Source: Azolla caroliniana
Taxonomy: Eukaryota; Polypodiophyta
DNA: 64,000 nt
Direction of reading: 5' to 3'
Assembly: GCA_043228905.1 (NCBI GenBank)
Contig: JBHGNT010000006.1
Coordinates: 11,222,001-11,286,000, forward strand
The notes beneath the pieces were generated by a model. That model saw only the letters and a program-made list of their open reading frames with translations, ran no database searches and was not told the DNA's origin. Shown in pieces: positions 47,365 through 58,933 of the stretch (positions within the stretch are counted from its first letter, which is position 1; each line of letters begins with the position of its first letter). Both the position numbers and the translations under genes were made by a program.

Positions 47365-48417
47365 ATGGATGATTCGTTGGGCGGCATGTTCAAGCTCACC
47401 GGCTCCAACTATTCAGTGTGGAAGTCAAAGATGAGGGACATGCTCGTGGTTAAAGATCTTTGGTTGCCGGTTCAGTTCGGGGACAAGAGACCGGACAAAA
47501 TCGATGCCACGATATGGGAGGTGATGCACATGAAGACAACGACGTACATACGGTGCTTCATTGACATGAGCCTATACAACAACTTCAATGAAGAGAGCAA
47601 GGCTCATGAGCTCTGGGAGAAGATCGACATTATGTTTCAGAACAAAAATGCTGTTAACCAGGTTTTGGTATTCCAGAAGCTAGTAAGACTCCGGTACCAA
47701 GATGGCTCCAGCATGGCGGAGCACATGAATGCCTTCCAGGGGCCGATACACCAGGCAACATCATTGGAAGTACCTCTCTCCGATGACGTACAAGTGCTAC
47801 TCCTGCTCGGTTCCCTCCCGGATAGCTGGGAGACGTTGATTGTCACTTTGGGCAACGCCGGGCTGGAAGGGAAACGGTTATCCCTAGCAAGAGTGAAGTC
47901 GAGCTTGCTAAATGAGGAGGCGCATCGGAAAGATGAGGATACGAGCTCCGACTCCAAAGCGCTCCTTACCGAATCGGAACGCAGAAGACAAAGGAACCGT
48001 AGTCCCCAGAACCAGGAGAAGTTGGGGACACGGTCAAAGTCAAGGGGGAGGCCTACTTGCTTCTATTGCGGCAAGCCAGGACACTTCCAGAAGAACTGTC
48101 AGCACTTCCAAAAAGACAAGGAAACCGATGGTACCGATTCGAAGCGGACACCGGACCGGAACAATAAAGACCGGAGGGGGATGGATCGGAAGGGAATGAC
48201 GGCAATCGCGGCAAGTGAAGAAGAGTTGATGCTCATCACCGAGGAGAGTGAGTTGAACCTTGCCGGCAACGAGACAACGTGGGTTGTTGATTCCGGAGCG
48301 TCGTTCCACCTTACCCCGGACCAGAAATGCTTCTCATCCTACTCAGCCGGTGATCACGGCTGTGTCCGGATGGGGAATGAAGGTACATGCCGAATTGTCG
48401 GCATAGGAGACGTGTGA
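47365..48417 (+). pseudogene. copia gag and protease (first part of polyprotein)
   Basis: ATG 47365 (MDDSLGGMFKLTGSNYSVWK) starts a typical copia gag with WEKIDIMFQNKN and LSDDVQVLLLLGSLP. The CCHC knuckle is CFYCGKPGHFQKNC and the protease core WVVDSGASFHL. A TGA at 48415-48417 stops the frame, which continues in phase behind it. The ATG lies 17 bases after the primer site, as expected. Confidence 0.9.
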
Positions 48418-51411
48418 TTGACAACACCAACTGGATGCAAGCTACTGCTGAAGGATGTCCGACACGTTCCAGAGGTTCGTCTGAACCTGATATCAGCCGA
48501 TCGGCTAGATGATGAAGGCTACACAGGTAGCATCCGAAACGGGGTTATGAAGTTCAGCAAAGGGAGCCTGATTGTGGCTCGGGCCCGTAAGGTCAACACG
48601 CTGTACCTAATGAATGCCCGGTTATGTCCGGAGGAAGTGAACGTGGCATACGACACTGCCGGTGAGCTGTGGCACAAAAGGCTATGTCACATGAGCGAGA
48701 AGGGGATGAAGAGGCTTGCAGATGACAACCTCATTCCAGTGAAGAACGTGCACTTGGAGAAGTGCACTGATTGTCTGGCTGGTAAACAAAACCAGACCTC
48801 CTTTCGATCGAGGCCACTGATGAGACGTAATGCGCCACTAGAGTTGGTGCATACTGATGTGTGTCATGTGGACACGAAGTCACATGCAGGATCGCAGTAC
48901 TTCGTGACGTTCATAGATGACCACAGCCGGAAGCTGTGGGCCACACCGTTGAAGACGAAGGATCAGGTGTTATCCGTCTTCAAAGAGCTCCACGAGAGAG
49001 TGGAAAGAGAAACCGGCCGGAAGCTGAAGGCGGTTCGAGTAGATAACGGAGGAGAATATTCGGGGCAGTTCGAGGAGTATTGCCACTCGGAGGGAATCCG
49101 GCTCGAATTTACTGTGCCGAAGACGCCGGAACTAAACGGGCTGGCCGAGAGGATGAACTGGACCATAATGCAGAGGGTCCGGAGTATGCTGGCGCATGCA
49201 AAACTACCCAAGAAGTTTTGGGCTGAGGCACTATCGACGGCGACATATGTGATAAACAGATCACCCTCAGTACCCTTGGACGGAGACACGCCACACAGAG
49301 TCTGGACCGGTAAGGAAGTGTCCTACCGGCATCTGAAGGTATTCGGGTGTCTTGCGTACGTGCATGTTGCTAAGGACTGGAGAGGAAAGTTGGATCCAAA
49401 TGCCCGACCATGCATATTCCTCGGTTACGGCGACGATGAGTTCGGTTACCGAGTGTGGGACCCGGTTGACAAGAAGGCTTTCCGGAGTCGAGATATTATC
49501 TTCATTGAGGACAAGATGCTCGCCAACTGGGAGTTGGAGAAGAAGATAATGAACTTTGAGTCGACCGGTAAGGATCGATTCTACGATGAGCAGTCCCAAC
49601 CGGCAAGAGACCGGTTAACATTCGAGGAACCAGCCGGTTACGGTGAGGATACCGAACTGGCAGAAGAAGAAGTAGAGGAAGTTGAAACCGGAACCAGCCA
49701 AGACCCCGAATCAGATTTGGATGAAGAGCAAATGGAGGAGCCGGTTACCGAGGCCCAAAGTCGGAGATATCCTCTCAGAGAGAGAAGGTCCCCCCGAAGA
49801 TTCCCAGATGCAGAGCATGTGTTGCTAACCGATGAGGGGGAGCCAGAAAGCTTCAAGGAAGCTATAAGTGACGCCCACAACCGCAAATGGTTAAGTGCCA
49901 TGCAGGATGAGATGGATTCCCTGCATGAGAAACCATACGTACGAATTGGTGGAGTTGCCGAAAGGAAAGCAGGCATTCTGAAACAAGTGGGTGTACAAGT
50001 TGAAACCGGGAGATGCCGGCAACCCCCCGAGATACAAATCCAGGATCGTGGTGAAGGGGTTCCAACAGAAGAAGGGCGTGGACTTCGACGAGATATTTGC
50101 CCTGGTAGTAAAGATGACCTCCATCTGGATGGTGCTGAGTATAGCGACAAGCATGGAACTCGAGGTAGAGCAGCTGGACATGAAGACGACATTCCTTCAC
50201 GGTGACCTCGAAGAGAAAATCTACATGCAGCAACCGGAAGGATTCGTGGAGAAAGGGAAGGAGCACCTGGTTTGTCGGTTGAATAAGAGCTTGTACGGAC
50301 TGAAGCAGGCTCCCCGACAATGGTACCGGAAGTTCGACTCCTTCATGACCGATCAGGGGTACCACAAGACGAAGGCGATCACTGCGTGTTTGTGAAGAAG
50401 TTTGAAGGAGGCGACTTCTTGATACTCCTTCTGTACGTGGACGACATGTTGATCGTCGGACGGGACCAAGCCAAAATACGGATGCTGAAGAAGGCTCTCA
50501 ACCGTACCTTCTCAATGAAAGACTTGGGTCCGGCAAGACAGATGCGGGGGATGCATATTATCTGGGACCGGTCAATGAAGCAATTGTGGCTGTCACAGGA
50601 GAAGTACGTGACAAAGGTGCTGCAGCGGTTCAACATGTCAGACGTGAAACCGGTCGGATCGACACTTCCGGCAAACTGCAGGTTATCCGGTAAGCAAAGC
50701 CCGAAGACGAAAGCAGAGAAGACGGATATGATGAAGGTTCCATATGCCTTTGCTGTCGGGAGCTTAATGTATGCAATGGTGTGTACTCGACCGAATATTG
50801 GATACGCAGTTGGAGTGGTGAGCCGGTTCATGAGCAATCCTGACAAGGAGCACTGGAACGCGGTCAAATGGATACTCCGGTACTTGAAGGGCACCTTGAA
50901 TATGTGCCTCCGATTCGGCTCTGGTAAACCTCAACTTGACGGTTTTACCGATTCGGACATGTCGGCTGATGTGAATACCAGCCGGTCTACATCCGGGTAT
51001 GTAATGACATATGCAGGGGGAGCTGTTTCGTGGTAGTCGAGGCTGCAGAAGACGGTTGCGTTGTCAACCACGGAGGCGGAGTACTTGGCAGCTGTGGAAG
51101 CCGGCAAGGAAATACTATGGATGAAGGACTTCATCAGAGAGCTCTGTATCTGGCAAGATGAATACCGGCTCTATTGCGATAGTCAAAGTGTCATCCACCT
51201 TGCTAAGAACGTAGCATACCACTCCAGGACGAAGCACATCCAACGTAGGTATCACTCGATCCGGGAGCGAGTAGAAGATCGAGAGTTCGCGTTGATGAAG
51301 ATCCACACTGCCGAGAACGGGTCAGATATGCTGACTAAAGTACTGATACCTGACAAGCTGGATGCATGTCGGAAGCGGATCGGACTAGTAAGACATCCCA
51401 TGCCGGAGTGA
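48418..51411 (+). pseudogene. copia integrase, RT and RNase H
   Basis: In phase with gag: GAG-pre-integrase (LWHKRLCHMSEKGMKRL, CLAGKQNQTSF), integrase core (HTDVCHV, VRVDNGGEYSG, LNGLAERMNWTI), linker with RRYPLRERRSPRRF. A frameshift lies near 49925 and a TGA near 49978. RT continues in the next frame (NKWVYKLKPG, MKTTFLHGDLEEKIYM, GLKQAPRQWY), then shifts back near 50380 to LILLLYVDDMLIVG, the catalytic box. RNase H (STTEAEYLAA, YCDSQSVIHLAKN) follows a TAG at 51034-51036. It ends at TGA 51409-51411. Confidence 0.9.
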
Positions 51412-51419
51412 AGGGGGAG
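51411..51419 (+). other. polypurine tract
   Basis: AAGGGGGAG next to the 3' LTR. Confidence 0.85.
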
Positions 51420-51421
51420 TT

Positions 51422-52133
51422 TGTTACGAAACAGATCCCTCCGGATGGGAAGTGAAAAGAACAATGATGATGAGCAAACTCGGCCGAGGCCGAAACCGGA
51501 TGTGGTGGACCCGGCAACGGAAGACCCGGTGAGAGCCGGATGACGAGTACCTGGCAAGAGCCGGATGGTGAAGACCCGGTGAGAACCGGATGACTTGTGC
51601 CTGACAAGCGCCGGATGATGCAGGCCCGGTGAGGAGTGCTCACTGGATGAAGGGACATATTCGTAAATATGTTTCTGAGAGTCCATCGGGGGCTATATTT
51701 GTAAATAGCCGAAAAGTCATATTAGTATAAATATGACTTAGGGCAAACTTAGTACAGTGTGTTGTCATTGTCGTTGTTGCGATTGTGAGAGAGCAACTGT
51801 GTACAGAGAGAGAGAGAGAGAGTGAGCTCGAGACATAGAGAGGTCGTTGCCTCTATTGTAACCGCCCCCTGTGGCGAAGATCGTGAGCACGAGGTCGTTG
51901 CCTCCATGAGCTCACTGTTGTAATCATTGTGATATAGTGATAGTTTGGAGTCTGTGGACTCCCGTGGTTTTTCCCTTCAGGGTTTTCCACGTTAATATCC
52001 TGCGTATTCTCTTTTCTTTCTGTTTTGTGTACTTACCTCCATTTCCCATTTTTCTGTGTTCGACCGTACAAAGTGATTTACTCTTTGGTTGTTGCCGGAG
52101 AACATTCCGCGTACTCCTCGACAGTTCTGGAAT
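51422..52133 (+). repeat. 3' LTR of the Tork-like copia
   Basis: 712 bp, very similar to the 5' LTR, with about 30 bp fewer in the internal repeats and scattered substitutions. Confidence 0.92.
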
Positions 52134-52198
52134 ACGAGATAAGGCAACGAGGACAGTGGGAACAAGACCTTTGGTGGTGGGACCTTGGACTGTTTAAG

Positions 52199-52517
52199 TG
52201 TTGGTCCCGGGGCACCTATTTGAAGTGAGTATGGGTATGCGGAAATGTATATGTGAGAACTTATGGTATGTGCTCAGCAAACTACACACATGATAACAAG
52301 AAGTTAAACAACGAATATACACGATCTAACCTTTAATGGAAGCTCTAATTATTGAGTTCATTCTCTGTCTCTGTCTCTGTCTTTGAGACTTGATGCAAGA
52401 GTGATCAAGAGATGTTTCTTTACAATGTTAGGTTATCATTTATATACTAAGCCCTAACTATTTGGATGAGTTCACACTCAGATACAAAGTGGAAGGAGTC
52501 AACCTTTTATGCCAACA
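52199..52517 (-). repeat. 3' LTR of an older copia remnant
   Basis: TGTTGG...CCAACA, 319 bp with perfect 6-bp terminal inverted repeats. It is followed on the plus strand by AAATCCCCCG, a polypurine tract of a minus-strand element. It most likely belongs to the RNase H fragment at 52744-53403. Confidence 0.65.
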
Positions 52518-52743
52518 AAATCCCCCGTAAAAGGACTACTCTTTTCTACATGTACATGTGTTTGGGGTTATCTCCCCCGTAAACCTAGATTACAAAATTA
52601 ATCTAAATTTATATTTACAAGCCAGTCTGCATGTGGCCAAGTCGGCAAAGATATGTTCAATGTCTAGCCTGGTTCCGCTAGTCAGATTGACTTATCTAAG
52701 TCAATTGGTTTGACTTACCTCCTGCTTCTCGTTCGGCCTTCTT

Positions 52744-53403
52744 CTATTGGGTCACTTGTCGCAGTCCCATCTTTGTCCTTAGTGCTCTGAAGCGTTGATC
52801 TGGGAGTGGCTTCGTCAGGCAATCGACGATGTTCACCTCGGTGTCGATCTTCCGAACTTCGAGCTTCTTCTCGGTTATGAGCTCTCGGATGTGATGATAC
52901 CACACCTCAATATGCTTCGTTTTTGTGCGATAGAAGGGATTGTTGATGAGGTGAATTGCGCTCTGTGAGTCGCAATAGATGGTCGATGCTTGTCGGTTAA
53001 TTCCGCTTGTGGCCGAAAAATCAACAATTAGTCGATGCAGCCAGACTGCTTCCCTCGCTGCCTCTGATGCTGCTATGTACTCGGCCTCTGTGGTTGACAG
53101 AGCTATGCACTCTTGAAGTTTTGACCTCCATGATATCGCACCACCACCATAGGTGAAGATATAGACAGATGTTGACTTCCTACTGTCCATATTTCTGGGA
53201 TAGTCGGAATTAGTGTAGCCTTCGACTTTGGTTGAGGTTGTCAAACCGAAAGTTAGTTGTGCATCCATGGTTCCTTTTAGATACCTTAGGATGTGCTTGA
53301 CGGCCTCCCAATGCTTCCGTCCTGGGTTTGACATGTACCGGCTGACCACCCCTACGACATAGGCTAGATCGGGTCGGGCCGCCACCATTGCGTACATGAT
53401 ACT
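52744..53403 (-). pseudogene. copia RNase H fragment (left half of an interrupted element)
   Basis: Minus-strand frame with YAMVAARPDLAYVVGVVSRYMSN, LRYLKGTMDAQLTF, LSTTEAEYIAASEA, YCDSQSAIHLINN, IVDCLTKPLP. It starts at the insertion of the copia at 53404 and its other half continues at 58934. Confidence 0.9.
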
Positions 53404-56400
53404 TGTAGAAAGTAGCGTGCGGAAGCAAGTATGAAGACCGAACATAAGATAGAAAACTCAGGTTTAATGGAGAGCTTGAGCTTACGCTGTATACGCAGGA
53501 GAGACAGAGAGAGAAAGAAGAACTATATTCAACAACAAAAGATCTCGATTCACTACTCTATACACATGTGTGTTCCATGAACACTTTTATACAAGTCCTC
53601 GAAGGACTGACCGAAGTACTGACCGTACTTCAATGCTCATTAAGAGCTCCTACACTAACTCCCAAATATATTCCTCACGGAATATCTTTCCTAACAGCCT
53701 CCCGGTTTACGCACTCGGCCTAACCGATTGGTCCCAACCGATCCGGTCCTCGGCTTCTTCAGCCGATACGGCCGATGTTGAGCTTGTCTCTCAACACTCC
53801 CCCTCAAGCTCAACTCGAGGCTCTTCGGGATCCTCGGGTTCACAACTCCGGTTCCTCCTGGCTTCACGCCTCGCTCGCGCTCCTCGACCAGTTCGACTCC
53901 GCGCGCTTCAACCCTTCCGGTCGGCTTGTCTGGTCATGTGGCCCTTATCAGCTCTTCTGCTGTTGCGGTGTTGACGCTTCTCCTGCTGCCTTTTCTTCCG
54001 CTTGGGCCTCGGTTGATTCAGCGTGTCTGAATCAAACATCCGAACCGACTCGGCTACACCCGATCGGTTTTCGCTCTCGTCCGAGTTGGCTGTCTCCAAC
54101 TCGTCTTCGGTCTTCTCGCCCTCGGTGGCGTCATCTTCCCCATGCGTGGTTGGCTTCGGCTCTCTCCTTCGGTTGTTCCCCTTCTGTCCTCTTCCGAACT
54201 TTTCCGCGGGTCTGCCCTCGGCTTCTTCAGCCGATCCGAAGTCGAACTCGACAACCGAGTCAACCGACTCGGTGGTGTCGCGGTCTCCGCTCCTTTCCTG
54301 CTGCCTTGCTTGGTCGTTCGGGACTGTTCTCCCCCTCAAGTTTGGCACGTCGAGGTGACGCAATCCGAGCGCACCTGAGAATTGCCGCAACTTGTCCAGA
54401 CCAAGAGGCTTGGTGAAGATGTCGGCAGTCTGCCGATCCATAGGAACGTACTGAAGTTCGACTTCACCGGAAAGGACACGCTCACGGACGAAATGGTAGT
54501 GCACCTCAATGTGCTTGGTCCGTGCGTGGAAGACAGGGTTCTTCGTGAGTTGGATGCTGCTGAGGTTGTCGCAGTAGATCGTCGTTGGATCGGACACCTC
54601 CTCTTGCAGGTCCCTAAGTAGCCGCTTCAACCATATGGCTTCGCATGTCGCGACAACCGCTCCTCGGTACTCAGCTTCGGTGCTCGATAGTGCAACTGTC
54701 GGCTGCTTCTTACTGCTCCACGCGATCGCGGCACTCCCGAGGGAGAACGCGTATCCAGACGTGGATCGGCGATCGGCGGCGTTGCCAGCCCAATCAGCAT
54801 CGGTGTAGCCGACTAACTGCACGACTGCACCGGTCCGATATAACAGTCCCCGGTCCTTAGTGCCGTTCACATACCGAAGTATGCGTTGCGCACACTGAAG
54901 GTGCTCCTCGGTAGGTCGCGCCATGAACTGACTGATCACTCCGATCGGATAACTGAGGTCGGGTCGGCTGATGGTCAAGTATATGAGGCTTCCGACAATT
55001 TGTCGGAACCTCGTCGGGTCGCATACCTTTCCCGTATCGGGACGAAGCTTGATGGTTTTGTCCAGAGGAGTCGAGACGGACTTACAGTCGGCCATCCTGA
55101 GTTTGAAGAGCATACCCAGCATGTAATGACGTTGGCTGATCAATATGCCTTCGGGGTTACGTATCACTTCGATCCCGAGGAAGAAATGAAGGTCCCCCAG
55201 ATCCTTCATGTCGAACGATGCCGCAAGCTGGAGCTTCACGCGGTCGATTTCACCTAGGTCGGCGCCGGTGATGACCAAGTCATCGACATATAGTAGAATA
55301 CTAACCGGTCCGAGTCGACCTTTCCGGATGAACAGGGAAGAGTCTGATTTTGACGTGACGAAGCCCATCCGACGCAGTTGTTGCGTGATCTTCGCGTTCC
55401 AGGCACGCGGGGCTTGCTTAAGTCCGTAAAGGGACTTCTTCAGTCGGCATACTGCCGAGGAGTTCGTTCCGGAGTGAAATCCGGGGGGCTGTACCATGTA
55501 CACTTGTTCCTCAAGGTCACCTTGCAGGAACGCATTCTTGACATCCATCTAATGTAGGTGCCACCCCTTCGCCGTAGCTACTGTGAGCAAAACACGGACG
55601 GTCGTCATTTTTGCGACCGGTGCAAACGTCTCATCGTAGTCGATGCCGTGTTTCTGTGCGTAGCCCTTTGCCACTAGCCGAGCCTTGTACCGGTTGACGG
55701 AGCCATTGGTGTTGTACTTGACCTTGTACACCCACCTACACCCGATCGGTTTTACCCCTGTTGGTGCGTCAACCAGGTCCCAGGTCTCGTTCTCTGCCAA
55801 TGCGTGCATCTCTTCCTCCATCGCGGCATGCCAAGTCGCGTCTTTAGCCGCTTCTGCGTAGCTCTCCGGCTCACGCAATTCCGCTACACGGGTCATGTAC
55901 GGATAATGATGCGCCATGTACTCGTTGTATCCGAACCGCAAAACAGGATTCTTCTGGCGGGTAGATCGGCGTAATCTCGTATTAGCCGATGTCAAGGCCT
56001 TCTCGGTCGACGCGGTTTTCACCTTTAAAGACCCGTCACCAGTTCCGTCGGAGTCGGACTCGCGTTGGTCTGACTCATTCCTATCCGTGCCAGAATCCGA
56101 CACCTTCTTCTTCCCTTTCTCTTTGCGCATAAGCCGTCTCCTCGGCTTCCTGCGCGGGGAATGCATGGCCGAGTTTCCACTACTCGCCGGCTCTTCATCG
56201 GACTGGTCGTACCGACTCAGTCGTCCAATTGGTCCACTTAAACAGAGTGAAATCGGACTCTCTTCGCGGGTCTCGATTTCGGGCTCATCCGGAGGCATCT
56301 CGGCCTCGCTGACCTCATTGTTAGAGCTCGGATTGGGGGTAGGGTTCGGAGTCGGGGGCAGGTACCAGGACACGGACTCGTCAAACACAACGTCGCGGCT

Positions 56401-58928
56401 GACATGCGCTTGTTTGGTGCGAGGGTTATAACACTTATAACCCTTCTGCTCGTCCGAGTAACCGACCAAGATGCATTTCTCGGCCTTTGCGTCCAGCTTC
56501 CTCCTTTTCTCCTTCGGTATATGCACATACGCAATGCTACCGAACACCCTCAAGTGTCGCAAGTTCGGCTTCGTTCCGAAATATAGCTCGTGCGCCGACA
56601 CTTTGTCTCCGATCCGGTTCTGGATATATACCGCGGTCCTTACCGCTTCGGCCCAATAGAACTTGGGCAAGCTCTTCTCCTCCAGCATTGCCCGTGCCGC
56701 TTCCACAACTGACCGATTCTTCCTCTCGGCCACGCCGTTATGCTCAGGCGTGTATCTACAACTGAATTCGCGCCGAATTCCCATTTGTTGTAGATAACTG
56801 TTGAATTGACCGGAAAAGTACTCTTTTCCGCCATCCGACCGCAGGCACTTAATCTTTCGTCCATTTTCCGTTTCCACGAACCCTTTGAGGTCACGGAAAC
56901 AGTCAAAGACTTTGCTCTTCCTCTCAATGAGGTAGATCCACGTGTGCCGCGTGTGGTCGTTGATGAAGGAGATGAAATATCGGCTCCCGCCAAGACTAAC
57001 GTTTTGTGCCGGCCCCCACACATCGGAGTGTATAAGGTCGAGCTTGTTCCGGCTCCGGTTTCGCTCGTTTGGGAAAGGAAGTCGGTGTTGCTTCCCGAGC
57101 TGGCAGGCTTCACAAATTTGTGCCTTTCGGCCACTAAATTTGGGCAATCCAAACACTACCTGTTTCGATTGCAGATCTTGAAGTCGCTGGTAGTTGACGT
57201 GGCCTATCCGCTTGTGCCACAAGTCGATTTCTGACTCGGTTTTTCTTCCCTTCACGAACATTGCGGTGCCACCGTCAGTGGAGTCGAGGATGAACATCCT
57301 CCCGTCTCTGTGCCCTTGCGCAATCACACGGCCTTCTTCCTCAATGAAGCACCCGAGGTGTGTAAACCGAACCTCCATCCCTTGGTCGACGATCTGTCCG
57401 ACCGAGACCAAGTTCTTTGTGATTGTCGGGACGTGCAACACGTTCATGAGTTTCCCTTTCTGCCCGACATGGCTAAGGGGAACTTCTTCGACATTCGCGA
57501 TCGGATGCGGAGTGTCGTCTCCAGTTGCGACTACTCCAGGTTGTATCGGTTTTTCAAGGTACGAGAACCACTCCTTATGGCTCGTCATGTGGTTTGACGC
57601 GCCGGAGTCTACGTACCACACCTCGTCCGATCTCGGGGTGCTCTGTTTCATTGAGTTTGCTTTGTGTCTCGTCATGAAGGCAGATCCTTCTCCGGCTCTC
57701 CCGGAGTCTTCGGCGTAGTGCGATCGCCGTCTCCAGCACTCTGCGATGGCCTTCCCTTGCCAGTTCTCATCGCTTCGACTCCCCTTGTTTCCGGAGGGTC
57801 CGGAGTTGCTGTCGGCATCACTTCGGTGCCTTCTTCCTTGATCTCGTCGGCCGCTTCCATTGCGTACCGACTCGCCTCGTCCGCCACGACCACGGGGCCT
57901 TTCTCCCTCCGTGTACAACATCTTGTTGTCGGTGTGCGTGCTCGTCGACGCACCCGCGTGGTTCTCCTCTACCAAGAGCATCGACTGTAAGTCGAAAAAG
58001 GACGACGTATTCTCCCGGGTACACACAGCCGTTCGGAACGCTCCGAACTTCGGAGGCGAGGGAGTCGCAGATATCCTTGATCTTTGAGGTATAGTCCGCC
58101 ACCGACAAGTCGCGTTGTCGTAGGTTGCTCAACTCCTGTCGAAGCTGGAGCTTCCTGGCTGTGGTGCTCGCGGCGAAAAACTTCTTCAGATTTTCCCACG
58201 CATCCTTCGGCATCTTTGCATCCCGGACATAGCTCAATAGCTGTTCGCCCACACACGACGGGAAGTAGTATAATACCCTGCTCGCCGATTGCTCCTATGA
58301 CGGGAAGTCTCTGTGTGTTGATTCGGGTGCCGTGTCATTAGCTCCTTTGACATAACTCCAGTAGCCGTGCCCGAGCAGGTACTGGTGCATCTTGTAGGAC
58401 CAAGACGCGTAGTTCGTTCTGTCGAGCTTCTCTGTTGGAAGCGAGCTCGCCATGCCTGTATCCATCGTTCTTCTTGTTCTTCTTCGTCACTGTGTCGGCT
58501 GCAGAGAGGTTCTCAACCCTCGCGCTCTGATACCATGTAGAAAGTAGCGTGCGGAAGCAAGTATGAAGACCGAACATAAGATAGAAAACTCAGGTTTAAT
58601 GGAGAGCTTGAGCTTACGCTGTATACGCAGGAGAGACAGAGAGAGAAAGAAGAACTATATTCAACAACAAAAGATCTCGATTCACTACTCTATACACATG
58701 TGTGTTCCATGAACACTTTTATACAAGTCCTCGAAGGACTGACCGAAGTACTGACCGTACTTCAATGCTCATTAAGAGCTCCTACAATAACTCCCAAATA
58801 TATTCCTCACGGAATATCTTTCCTAACGGCCTCCCGGTTTACGCACTCGGCCTAACCGATCGGTCCCAACCGATCCGGTCCTCGGCTTCTTCAACCGATC
58901 CGGCCGATGTTGAGCTTGTCTCTCAACA
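53404..58928 (-). mobile_element. nearly complete copia element (TSD ATACT)
   Basis: LTRs 53404-53796 and 58536-58928, each 393 bp and nearly identical, TGTAGAAAGTAGCG...CTCTCAACA. TSD ATACT at 53399-53403 and 58929-58933. Primer site TGGTATCAGAGC at 58535-58524, polypurine tract at 53806-53797. It is inserted in the RT gene of an older copia in the same orientation. The near identity of the LTRs suggests a recent insertion. Confidence 0.95.
53908..58465 (-). pseudogene. copia gag-pol with C-terminal charged extension
   Basis: Gag from ATG 58465 (MDTGMASSLPTEKLD) has a TAG near 58296 and a deletion with frameshift near 58045. From 58026 the frame is open to 55549: protease WYVDSGASNHM, GAG-pre-integrase, integrase (HSDVWGP, LRSDGGKEY, GVAERKNRS), RT start (CRWVYKVKYNTNGS). 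A single TAG at 55551-55549 (expected Gln before MDVKNAFLQG) interrupts RT. The rest is open: LLYVDDLVITG, TEAEYRGAVVATCE, YCDNLSSIQLTKN, IFTKPLG. After RNase H about 140 charged residues follow, acidic then basic. The gag lacks the CCHC knuckle present in its relative at 4755-6778. Confidence 0.93.
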
Positions 58929-58933
58929 ATACT

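Larger units (their letters stand above)
46592..52133 (+). mobile_element. copia element, Tork/TNT1-like, inactive
   Basis: 5' LTR 46592-47333, primer site 47337-47348, gag-pol, polypurine tract 51411-51419, 3' LTR 51422-52133. Gene order integrase before RT defines copia. The bases flanking the LTRs (CAAGG left, GTTCT right) do not match, so no TSD is present. Confidence 0.9.
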
